Part shown: piece by piece, positions 40,330-51,764 of the stretch
Position numbering within the stretch: the stretch's first letter is position 1
How the letters are laid out: each line of letters begins with the position of its first letter
Assembly (NCBI RefSeq): GCF_016859285.1
Contig: NC_053421.1
Location: forward strand, 5,230,100 to 5,294,099
Length of the DNA stretch: 64,000 nucleotides
Source of the DNA: Xiphias gladius
Taxonomy: Eukaryota; Chordata; Actinopteri; Istiophoriformes; Xiphiidae
Reading direction: 5' to 3'
Position numbers and translations under genes: made by a program
The notes under the pieces: generated by a model
The model's database searches: none
Told to the model about the DNA's origin: nothing
The model's input: only the letters and a program-made list of their open reading frames with translations

Positions 40330-42460
40330 AGGTTTTAATCTCCCCAGTTGGAATGTGGTTTAATAGCATTTATCATATCTGAATTTGAGTCCCTTATTGA
40401 ATTTATTTCAGTGGTTTGTTTGGTTGGAAATGAAGATACTGTTTTTATTTCACTCAGTGCAGTAGTACAACAAATTTCAACTGTTTTGTGTAACAAAAGA
40501 ATTAATTGGCTATTTAAGAATCATTTTTTTATTTTATTTTATGTGAGTACAGAAAATGTATTCAATCCCTAATTTTCTTTAGTTTTAAAGTAAGATTTGG
40601 GTTTGGCTCATTTTTTTTTGTTTTGTCTCAAGGTCTTGTAATTCTTTGTTTAGTTGTGATAATCATTATTGTGTTTCTTTCTTTTTACATGCACAGAAAG
40701 ATATAATTTTCCCCCTAACAACAGCTCTCAGTGCATTCCATACGATTTTTCAGTCGACCTCTCCATTGTCATTTTCTTCTAGAAACATTTTTATTTCATA
40801 TTTCATTCTTGTTTTAAATTGTAAGTAGTTTAAAATACTTTAATTTAACCTTTAATACAAGTTGTGCATTCTCCTCAAAATCTTCCTTCTCTTCTTGCCT
40901 GATTTAGGAACCCATTTATGTTAAATTAAATCATTTTAAGGTTATGGTTATTAGCCACGGTCCTCTACAGGTGCACAATGACCAGCATGCAAAACGTTAT
41001 ACATCCCTATAACTCTTGTGAACATCGAGAGATTAACATAAAATAAGGATAGTGACAAAAGGATTCGAAACAGAATGTCATTAAATTTCTTAGTCTTTTG
41101 CTTCCAATATTGAGGCTCATTCTAAAAAAGCCTTTGAGGGGCTAGAGATGTCAGAGCATCCATAAAGGGAAATCCTAATCTTTACAAAGAGTAGGGCTCT
41201 CTGAAATGGCTGCATAACAGTTACACTCATAATTGAAACTTTTTGTGTTCTGACAACTTTATATAGCTTAGGAGTTATATGTAGGAGTTGTAAAACTTCA
41301 AATTAAGTCAAATTCACTGGTTATATAATGTAAACAGGCCAGTAACCAGAAAACGGAACAAACTACCAGAAACTCATCATTATCAAAATCTGCATCACTG
41401 TCTTAATTAGGCTTTTTCCCATCATTCATTCATTTGTAGGGATCTGAATTCGTGCAGGGTTTTTTTTTGCTTGTGGCACTGTCAGTTGTGTTTGAAGCTC
41501 CAGCATGTTGGCCCCCGACCACCTGCCATGTTGATTAGAGTTGAATATCCCACCAGTCCAGGCTGGCTGGGGCAGGTATGATGGTAACTGGAAATACACG
41601 CATGTGCTATGATACAGATGGTACAGTCACTGTAGAAATCTGTAGTTTTGTTTGGTAGGGGGTCTGGAACTTAACTTTTTCTGTGGACCATGTAGAAGTG
41701 GGTATTGTTCTAGAAGACCTCTTTTTTTCTGCTAAGCTTTCCGGATAACCTCTTCTTTTGCTCTTTAGCTTGCTAACTTGGCAAGGATAGACCAGGGCTT
41801 TGCCTGTGGGTTGGTGGGTTTGGGTGCCAGAGCACTGTGTGTTCTCTCGATATTGTGCTCCATATCATGTGGAAAATCAAGCGAATCCCTCAGTATGTTT
41901 TCCAGGGAAATGGAGTTACCCTCTGCCTATTCGGTTATGCCATAAATCCGAATACTATCTTGGCAAGCCCATCCTTCGTGGTCAATTGGTTTTGCCTTCC
42001 TGCTGGTTTTGGCACTGTGAGAGCTGTTTCAGTAGTTTTGCAGCTGCCTTCAGTACTGTTTCTGCTTCATCAATTTGCCCATCAGCCTCGTCCAGTCTGT
42101 TGTTTGTTCTGCACAGTTCTTGTTTAATCTCTTTAAACTGTTGTTTATTGTCCCGCCTGAAGTCCCTGAGTTCCTTTAGCATACTTAGTGGGCTAGCATT
42201 GACGACTCCATCTTCCTCACTCACCTCGTGGTCAGGGAGCTACTTCATCTAATGTTGCTTTGTAGTGTCCCTTCATCAGTGTTTTTTCAGTATTAGACAT
42301 TTTTTTCTTACTTCTTGGAGCGACCCTGCTTTCCATCATGTACAAAAACACACACTGATATTATCTGAAATGATCTCAGGGTTATTTTACTAAACCACCG
42401 GGGAGCACTAAACAAGCTGCAATCTTGAGCGTGACCCGGAAGTCCTCTCAGAACCGCTGA
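40330..42460 (-). mobile_element. L1-clade LINE fragment (ORF1 and ORF2 pieces)
   Basis: On the - strand, 42310 down to about 41650 reads as an ORF1 protein. A Lys/Glu-rich coiled-coil comes first (FRRDNKQQFKEIKQELC, NNRLDEADGQIDEAE), then an RRM-like segment (IRIYGITE, AEGNSISLENILRDSL, HNIERTH) and a C-terminal part (ALAPKPTNPQAKPWSILAKL). Further down, 40830-40600 reads as the ORF2 region between endonuclease and reverse transcriptase (IVWNALRAVVRGKIISF). The middle is degraded and the RT domain is missing. Both pieces share order and strand, so they probably come from one old insertion. Confidence 0.7.
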
Positions 42461-43010
42461 TGTTTTGCATGCACAATGCACTAATATTACCTGAAGGTGA
42501 ACTCATCATTGCACTGCTACAGGTTACAGAAACTGATGGGTCACAAAATGCGGTGTAATACTGGTGGTAGGCTCAGGCCAAACACTTGTCCTTACCAGGT
42601 TATCAAAAATGCCACAAATTCTTACTTTAAAATGTTGGACTGTAGATGTTTAAACAAAGTTAAAAGTATAAACTTGTTGTTCGCCCCTTTGAGTACCCTT
42701 CTTCAAATATCGGGTTTTGCAGTTGTTTTGTTGACTTTGCTTTAAGCGAGTCCAATACCTATAACTGTTTTCACTTAGTGTGTCAAATCCAAAATGATGA
42801 ATAGTATCATCATAATGACAAAATTACTGGTTTTTAAATAGCAATATGCTGGGCACATGTTCACCCTCAGATGCACTACCGTCACTAAAATATTATATCT
42901 TTGAAATGGGAAACCTTTAGTATGCAATCTTATATTTTCATTGTATGCTTTGTTGCATGGACCACATTCAAAGCTGTTTGAGGCTGTATCCTTTTTTAAA
43001 ATTTTTTATA

Positions 43011-44418
43011 CAGGGCAATAAAAATGATGTGCACCGTTTGGAATGACTTGGTTTTCTGCATTAATTGGTCATAAGATTTATTTTGATAATCATCTAAGTC
43101 ACAACTATAGACAGACACAATTTACTTAAGCGAATAACATAGAAACAATTATAATATTTTGTGTTTTTATTGAACATACCCATTAAACACTGACAGGTCT
43201 GATGGAAAAAGTAAATGAACTCCATGGATTAACCTCAGACAAGTGCTTCTGATAGCTGCGGATCAGACCTGCAAAATGTTCAAGAGGAATTTTTGAACCA
43301 TTCTTCCTTACACTCCACTCCAAAGGGTGGATTTTCTTTGTTTGAAATCATTTTGTAGTAGATTTACAGGACAATAACCCGCTTTTTAGGGTTATTGTCC
43401 TGCAGCATCACCCAATTTCTACTGAACTTTAGATGGCAGACAGCCACCCTGATATATTCCAGTGATACACTTTGATAAACTTGGGAATTAATTTTCACCT
43501 TGATGATGGAAAGCTGTCAAGGCCATACGTAGCCCCAAATCTAACGCTCCCTTCACCGTACTTAACTGTTTGGAGGATGTTTTCATGTTGGTGTGTAGCT
43601 GCATGTTCCTCCCCAACAATTCAACTGTAATTTCATCAGTCCATAAAACATTTCCCCAGTAGCATTGAGGAGTGTCAAGATGCTCTTTGTTAAACTTCTG
43701 GGGTGCAGTGACCACAACTTCCTCCGCGGTGTCCTGCAGTGGAAAACCTGACACCACACAACCATGCACTGTGATTTACATATAGTAAATTTATGAGTAG
43801 AGATTTTAACCAGCGCCAATGATTCCTTTAAGCCATAACTTGTTACTCTAGGGTTGTTTTTTATTTAACCTCATTAAGCATTCTGTGTTGTGCCTTTGGA
43901 GGCATCTTAGCTGGGTGCTGTTTTCTAGGGAGAGTAGCCAATCATCATCTTCATTTATAGACAATTCGTCTAACTGTGGACTGAGTAATATCTAAACTAT
44001 TTGTTATTACTTTGCAACACTTTCAAGATAATGCAAATCAACAATTCTTGATAGTAAGGCTTCGAAAAATCTCTTTTTTTGCGAGGCATGGGTCACATTA
44101 GCAAACTTATACGTTAAGTAGCTCTAATCCACAAGTACAATCTTGCTTCACTGATTGGACTCCAGGTTTGCTACCTCCTGACTATAATAGCTTTAACTGA
44201 TGTCAGTAGCTGAGGGTTTCACATACTTTTTACAGCCCTCACCGTGAATGTTAGAATGATGTATTTAATATAGACAAGAACAATACAATCATTTGTGTGT
44301 TATTACTTAAAATAGATGTTTGTAGATAATTGTAACCTAGACGAAGATCCGCCCATAATTTAAATTATACATAAATGCAGATAATTCTAAAAGGTTCACT
44401 TACTTTTTCGTGACAGTG
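43011..44418 (-). mobile_element. Full-length but dead Tc1-like transposon
   Basis: The element is 1408 bases and is flanked by TA on both sides (43009-43010 and 44419-44420). Its ends are inverse copies: tacagggcaataaaaatgat at the left, and the reverse complement of tttttcgtgacagtgta at the right. On the - strand the N-terminus begins near 44090 with an ATGCCTCGC-like start (MPRKK type). The catalytic part at 43769-43488 includes LDTPQCYWGNVLWTDEITVE, with the DE of the DDE region. Stops and frameshifts interrupt the reading frame, so transposase is not made. Confidence 0.85.
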
Positions 44419-45415
44419 TATGACCTTGACCTGAATATTTTTCCATATTCATTTTGGTGAACAGAGAGATATGTATTTTAGGGGAAAACCGTGTATCCTT
44501 GCTACAGGAAATCTGTGTTGCATTTAAAAGTTGAGTGTACCATGGTTCTCAGCATGTGCTGAATGAGGGTTGTACTCTCCCAGGCTGCAGTAGGTCAGCT
44601 GAGGTCAGTACTGGATGTGTTCTCTCTTTGGAATGCCTAATGAACTCTGTCCCCGAGGAAGGCTCTGGTACCAGCTCTAATCTTTTGGTCGGCATTCTCA
44701 GTTCGTTGTTCTTATGTTTGTACATGCGTATGCAGAAACTGTCCTTTTTCTGTATTACTCATTAGTGTCCTACCTAGGTCCTACTCACATCAGAGTTAGA
44801 AGCTTCTCTGTATTGATTATTACCCAAGATTACAGACGTTTTTTTTTCTATGTAACCTATCTAGTCATTGAGGTGGTGTGTCTAGCAGCATGGCACCTCT
44901 GCTTGTCGTTTAACACATGCTCTATTAGATACAAGATTAAAGATGCAGTGATAAAGTGCATTTATATATGCACTATCAGAGCAATTAAAAATATTTACTT
45001 CTTCATTCAAGTGGCTTCCCATATATCCTTTGTTGACATACTTTGTCCTTTTGGCAGTGGCATCATCACACTTTTTTATGGTGGCAAACTTCCAAGGACC
45101 CTTTGGTTTCCCTTTATGTCACTACAGTATGATAATCAACGTTCAGGGCCTTTAAACTTGCTTTAATCTATAACACTGCACATTTCATCACCTTTGTTTT
45201 TATCTAAGTTACATTTTTATCGTGAAGTAATGCAGTTGTGTGCACGAACTATTTTGACAAGTTAGTTTATGTATTTTTACTTCATTTATTAATTTTTACA
45301 GGAAAAAAAACCTGTGGGGAGCTATTCAGCTGATTCTTTTAATCTATTTAAAATATCATTAGAGTTAATGAGAAATGCTCATAGGAGCTCCCTGAACTCT
45401 AGTTTTCAAAATATA

Positions 45416-45653
45416 CAGTTAGGTCCATAAGTATTTGGGGAGTGACTCAATTTTTGTGATTTTGCCTCTGTACACCACAACGATGGATTTGAAATGAAGC
45501 CATTGAGATGTGTTTGAAGTGTAGACTTTCAGCTTTAAATCAAGGGGTTTAACAAGAATATCACATTAACCAGTTAGAAATTACAGCCATTTTTATACAT
45601 AGTCCCTCATTTTCAGAGGCCAAATAGTGTCCAAATACTTATGGACCTAACTG
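45416..45653 (+). mobile_element. Tc1/mariner deletion derivative, 238 bases
   Basis: It begins CAGTTAGGTCCATAAGTATT after TA (45414-45415) and ends with the exact inverse, AATACTTATGGACCTAACTG, before TA (45654-45655). It keeps the full left terminal repeat of about 200 bases and only about 25 bases of the right. Same family as 12964-13681 and 57713. Confidence 0.9.
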
Positions 45654-45696
45654 TAAATGTTGAAATGTTCAGTTTTTCAGTATTTAATTAAACATA

Positions 45697-45755
45697 CACT
45701 GATCAGCCACAACATTAAAATCGATAACCGGTTTTAATGTTGGGGCTAGTGGGTG
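45697..45755. mobile_element. Hairpin MITE, about 58 bases
   Basis: CACTGATCAGCCACAACATT is followed by the inverse of the same (TTTTAATGTTGGGGCTAGTG), with a TA immediately before. It is the same design as 38655-38711 with an independent centre. It lies 43 bases from the 238-base Tc1 derivative. Confidence 0.65.
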
Positions 45756-45839
45756 TCTAAAGGCATTTAAAGGAAGTTTGGTGTTAGTATGTGTTACTGT
45801 AAATTCTGAAACTAAAATTTTGATTTTCATTATTCATTC

Positions 45840-45907
45840 TATAAATAATTGTTATTGGTCTCCAATCAATCGGTATTGGCCCTGAAAAAAACAAATCAGT
45901 CCACCTC
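45840..45907. repeat. End fragment of dispersed repeat
   Basis: The text 'atcggtattggccctgaaa' then 'cagtccacctctag' resembles the right end of the repeat whose left end is at 31765. Confidence 0.35.
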
Positions 45908-47870
45908 TAGTGTGAAAATACTATTTGGGAGGTGTGGTATCAGCAAACGTGTAACATGCACCCTGTGTGTTACACATTTGCATACTAAATGTGTGTACAT
46001 GTTCACATGCATGTTTTACTGTGTGCAAGTAGGTGAATTCCAGATGTTGATCATCCTCAGAATCATGTTTTAAAGATTAGGTGTTGTGCTGGCTTTACTT
46101 TATTTTCAGCATCATATTTTATTTTTCAATGTTGATGCGCCACACCTAGATTACCCAATTAAACAGTATTATTGAGTAAACTGTTTTAGCCTTTGTTTCC
46201 TGTTTCTGAGATTTTTTGGTTCTTGTTCTTGACAAATGTGTTTATATGTTCAATTTGCATCATCATTTTATTCTGAGATGTCACAGTCATCCTGAGTAGT
46301 GTTTCCATTTAATCTGTCTTGTGGCCCTAACTTCTGTCTCACAGTTTGTAAATTTAGTTTCCCTATATGGGATAAATACAGTTAAATTTTGATTACAACT
46401 ACAAATGTGTACATACATTAACATCTTATCACCTGAATTCTTTGTCCGGACTCCGTCTGTTCCTCGTAGAAGACCATATAATACTTATAATTACAGAGCT
46501 TGATCTCAGCACCAAAACTGCTCAGATCAGTTTTTAAAAAAAAGCAAACAAAAAACTGTACAATGAAAACTGATCTCAAGCCTTCCCTCTAGACTTAGTC
46601 ATCTTTCAGCAAAATCTTTGTTTTTAATCCCTAAAAGTATGTTATTTAATTCTTAACTCACAGCGACATTAGTGAGCCGATATTTGTGAGTGTCAATTTA
46701 TTTTTGAGAGGTCTGGGGCATGAGTAATGTATAAGAATAAGTAATTGAGAGTACTCTATCTTTTCACTGTCTTTGTACATTTGTCTTTTTCTTTTTAACA
46801 TTTTAGCTTGCTTCCCCTTTAGAAATGTAACTAAATCTGTTGAGGGCAAATGTACTGTAGCTGTATGGAAATCATACGGCAGCATTTTGTAATAGTAGAG
46901 CTAAAAGTTCCTCATTTGCTCCTTCAACATCTTTTTTCCATTTTCTTCTCTCCACACCATTGTCTCTCCGAGTTGGTGTTTGCACTCTTTTTATGTCTTA
47001 CTCTCGCTCTTCTGTCTCTGGTTCTTACCTTTTCCTTGGTTTTTTTGTTACCCCTCCCTCTCTCCACCCTTACCTTTTCTGTCTCTCTGAGCGCTCTCCT
47101 TCACTTCCACTCGCATTGGGCAGATTGTACTTAAATCAGCAAGCTGAATAAGAAAAGCCTTTACTGCTGACCACAGCACCACAGCCAATGAGCTGATATA
47201 GGTGTTTTATTTTGTGTGTGAGACCTAGCCAGGGCCTTCAGATGAGACTGCTGGCCTAGTCTACTTAGCCTAGTCATCAGTTCCTCTCACTGCACATATT
47301 CACACACCGCTAGCCCTCAGCAGTGATAAGCCCGGAGAGTCACTCCTTGGCTGATTTAGATGCGGTGGTAGCGTTGTGACTGACATCAAGGTCAGAATAA
47401 AGCACCTGCCCTTAAATCATCTTTTCATGGTTGAATAAAATCCATTAGTCTTTCACACTTTGCTATACATGTACCCCTATATCTCATTCACAGTACAATG
47501 CATTCAACAGCAGCACTATTAAACTGCAGCCTTGCTTTGCATGAACACACACTGAAGGACAAAGTTCAAGGAGTTTCTGCTTGATTACTGTAGTGGCCTT
47601 TTGCTGCTTCCCTTACTTTTTTGCACCCCAGTGCTTTGTGGCAAAATGTCCAACTATGAAAACTATGACATTTCTATTAAACATTTGTTCTTTAAAGCCC
47701 ATTGTATCTAAAACTGTATACTGCTCTAAAAGTCTTAAAATGGTAGAGAGGATTAGCAATAATGCAAGATGTTAGGGAATATACTAAAGTATAAAGTGTA
47801 TGAGAGAATAAGTGTTCATATCTATGTTACACCATGAGAGGAGAGGAAATTAAATATGTGAAAATCCGTC

Positions 47871-47892
47871 GTGTGTGTGTGTGTGTGTGGGC

Positions 47893-47924
<32 letters not shown>

Positions 47925-47937
47925 AAAAGAGAGAAGG
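47871..47937. repeat. Compound (GT)n(GA)n microsatellite
   Basis: GT units with a GGGC interruption pass into GA units. Confidence 0.93.
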
Positions 47938-50900
47938 GGTTAGGTTGTGGGGAGAAAGCAGCATGTGTTTCGGAAAAGCAGAGACGGGTGGTGCTGATCT
48001 TGTCAGTGGTTTGGTTGCAGCTGCAGAATTGTTGTGCTCAGTGCTCCGTGTTGCTTTTGATCTTTCTGTATAGTGGTGCAGATCGACTGATTTGTGGAAT
48101 TGCTGTTTTACGTCAATTGCAGTAAGATCTTACAGGGTATGCACATGTGAAGTATGTGTGATAGAGCGTGCTCTACAGGTCTCTGTAGCTTGTGCGGGTA
48201 CGTTACGGGTGTGTGTATAGGTATGTGTGTACACCTTGGCACTACTGTGTGGTTTCCACAGCATGGTTGATTGCCAAGGTGTAACCAAAGATGCAGGTAA
48301 ATAAACAAATACACATTCAGGAATAGACACCCAATGAGTGAGCTGCACCTCAGTAGCAACACTCTCCTAAAATAACAGACATTCTTTCTCCACCTCCCTC
48401 ATCACCACTCCCAGAAACACAAAGCACAACACAGATCTAGAAACGAAAAGAGTACAGTGCTTCACAAAATGTGATACAAACCAGTGGTTTAACCTTGTTA
48501 ACCACTCTCAGAACAGCATCACTGTGAAGTTTATTCTGGTTTTCAGTCATTTTCTTTGGCCTGATTGTAGATGATCTTACCTCTAAGATGCAGTTTTACA
48601 TGGCTTTGTTGGTTTGTTGAAGTTGTGGCCCCTGAAGACCATCTGTGATTATTGACTCATACTGAATTCTTCAAAAGCTGAATACAAAGCTTCTTTCTGG
48701 ACAAATTTCTCAAGGCAAATCACAAAACAGGAAGACTCAACTACTTGCCCTTTTCAGATGGTAAATATAAATCCAGTCTTTTATTTCTCTACAAATGGAG
48801 TTTATCTGTCCATCTATCCTGTAGCAATGCTGCATGCTATGAAAAGCCTAACACATTTTCATGGAAAACCTGTCCAATTTAAAAGAGGGCTGGTATTGTT
48901 TGCTGAGAAGTGATATGATATTACAGCATATGATACAGAAGTAGGAAATTTTGTCAAAATTACATAATTGTCCAGAAGGCTCAGTTGATTCAATTTCTAT
49001 GTAGCATTTGAGTTCATTTTTCACAAAAGAGGAAACGGTGATGTGGTCAGCAGTTTCTGTTGTTCAACTGTGGAATAAGCTGCTAATGTGCATAATTTGT
49101 CTTTTACTCTTTGGTAGAATTTAATCAGTCGATGTAGTAAGTGTATGTGTTATGTTAAAACGAAACGATAGTTGTAATCTCCAAAATCTCTTATTGGTCG
49201 GACTTTAGTTTTATTTGCCTCTGCAACTGTGTACTATTGCAGCTTACACAGCCTCTCTCTGTCTCCCTGTCTTTGGCTCTTTGTCTCACCCTCTCAAATG
49301 TGTGAAATTCTCAAGTGGACAGAACACTGATCAGATTGGCCTCATTTTGTGGAGTAGGCTAGAAGCATAAACACACACCCACTCAGACATGGAAATTACA
49401 GAGAAGTAACTGCTGGGTATATCTGGTCATTTCAGTTTCCTGTGTGACAAAACAAAGTTCTGTAAAAATTCAGATGCAAGAGATTGTGTTCTTAGAAGGT
49501 CTTTAAAGAATACAAAATGTAAATCTAGATATTCAGCTGTAATAGTGTGTCATAGGTGTCTAAGTATTGGCTAATATTTCCATCCCCGCCAAACTGTCCT
49601 TTAAGTAACACATTGACCCCTGTTTTATTATGCCCTGCAACAGTGCTTTGGCCCTGCACGGCTAGTTAATATGATGTAAAGATATTGCAGGTTTGCATCT
49701 GGATAAAAGTATACTTTTTGCTCTAGAACCTTATTTATAATGAATGTGGTTTTTAAGAGCGTTCCCCTTGACATTAAACCTAATGTTGCTGTTTTTTCGA
49801 CTGATGCATCTCACACTGTGACCATCTAGCTTTATGAGACCTTCCTTATGTCACTTGCCAAATTCAGATTGGGGAAAAAAAAAAAAAAAAAAGGGCAGGC
49901 TGGTATTAAAGTTGACAAATGCTGTGTATTGCTGTTCAACTTAATATGATTCAATTCATCTCCCTTTGCAGTTGTGATTTACAGTAGTGGCTGCTTGAAT
50001 TGCCAGAGAATCAGAAACCAGTCTACCAAAGCAAACCCTTGCTCTACTCTGCTATGCTTTATCTTTTGCCACTATCAGCAGAAGACAGTCTGGGCCCAGG
50101 CCTCGTCATTGTTGATCTAACAGTCAGATCACAGCGCTGTTTCTCTGCGTCAATTCTGTCCAAGGTTGTTGACTCTTTGTCCTCTCTTCTCACCTCTGTG
50201 CTTGACACTCTGATCAGTTATGCAAACCTGCATTCTGCCAGCTGTGATACAGACTGAGCCAAATCTCAAAAACTAGCAACTACACTGGAGAACTGCAGTG
50301 TTTATTGTAAATGAGGATTCAAAGGTCTTGCTCAGGGATTTAAATCCTTAAAATTATCAGTGCGATGACATTAATATGCCATCGTATATTTTTTAGATCT
50401 TATATTGTAAACTTGTCACAATATGATCACTATTCCTGAAGACAGTTGTTTATCAAACTCAAGACAAGGCTCTATAGACTCAACTAAATGTTCATAATTT
50501 TAACACCAAAATGAATTATCATTTACAGTACTGCTGTCACTGAACAAAAAGTATGTTGTTCTTCACATCCTTAGGACATCATTGTTTGAGAGAAAAGCCT
50601 GCAGATGAGACTACACACTGACAAAATAATCTAAACTCATGGTCCACTAACTAGCATCTTGGGGTCTTCATCACTGGATGGAGTTTGCTCAGTTGAATCG
50701 CATGACCTAAGTATGGAAAGGCAGGAAAGAAGAAAACTACAAACTAGCAGATGGATGTAATCAATTTTGGTTTCAAATTACAAAAAAACAAAAACAAAAC
50801 AAACTCATTTACCAATGTTATTTGAAAAAGGAAATGCATGAAGCATGACTGTAAACATATGGTAAATTGTTTGTTTAGAAGAAAAAAATTTAAATAAAAT

Positions 50901-51764
50901 TTTAAATTTAGGTAGTTTTCACTGTGCCTTGGTAGCTTAGGAAGTCATGTGGAAAGGACAGCGTGCTTAAGTCAGTTCTTGTCATATTTGGCGGAGAGTT
51001 GGACACGTGCATCTCCTCAAGTGTAATAGACCATTATTAACTCAGCTAAACACACACATAAACAGTCTTGACAGAAGGGTGTACCTACTGCTAATAAAAC
51101 TCTTCTCCCCTCTCCTCTCTTGTTTAGAGAAGGTGATAGCATGTACTAAACTGCCAAACGCAGTGATAATGTTCATTCTCTTTTAGATCTGCAGAAGGTT
51201 TTTTGATTTATAGTCATAGGTTGACTTTGATGAAAAGAAAAATAAAGCTTCCGGTGTCCACCAATATTTGTTTTTATTTGATTTTTATTTTTTAAACTTT
51301 GAATTGCTTTTAGCTTTGCAGAATGCCTGTGTGTCTCACTGAAAAATTACTTTGCATTGCATTCTCACTGTGACTGAATTATTGAAATCTGTAACATATT
51401 AAGATCTCTTTCCTTTCTCTCCCCCCTACTCTTTCTTCCCTTCTCCCTCTTTCCACACTTTTCTTCTCTTGCTCTCCCCAGGTTCTGTTGCATCAGTTTC
51501 ACAGCAGGTGACCCCCACCCCTCCGCCAAAATCCGGCTAATAGATGTGACCACGAGGTTGATCAGGAGAAGCCACCATGTCTTAAACACAGACGGGCCCT
51601 CTGGAGCCCTATCCCCCCACCCTGGCCCATCCTCCCCCTCCCTCATCCACCACCTTACCCCTTCTTCAAGCCCCATCCCTCTCCCAGACCTCCCTGCACA
51701 TGTGAGGGACAGGCTACCTAGCCCTGGCTCCCCGCTGGCACACCCCTCCCCTCCCTCAGGAGAG

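Larger units (their letters stand above)
33337..51481 (+). other. rnf19a: Presumed rnf19a intron 1
   Basis: About 18 kb with no gene that I can support. It is AT-rich and holds the L1 fragment (40330-42460), the Tc1-like element (43011-44418), two hairpin MITEs (38655, 45697), a Tc1 deletion derivative (45416), and simple repeats. Open frames of 150-178 codons at 38093 and 44714 have no recognisable features. Confidence 0.45.

Noticed and set aside
41800..42252. 150-codon + strand open frame
   Set aside because: The - strand of the same bases reads as L1 ORF1 coiled-coil and RRM-like sequence, which explains the open frame.
44714..45166. 150-codon open frame on + strand
   Set aside because: No recognisable motif; AT-rich chance frame between mobile elements.
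51546..51764. rnf19a start at 51546
   Set aside because: The codon there is GTG, not ATG; the nearest ATG at 51544 is out of frame and followed at once by a stop. The first in-frame ATG is 51765.
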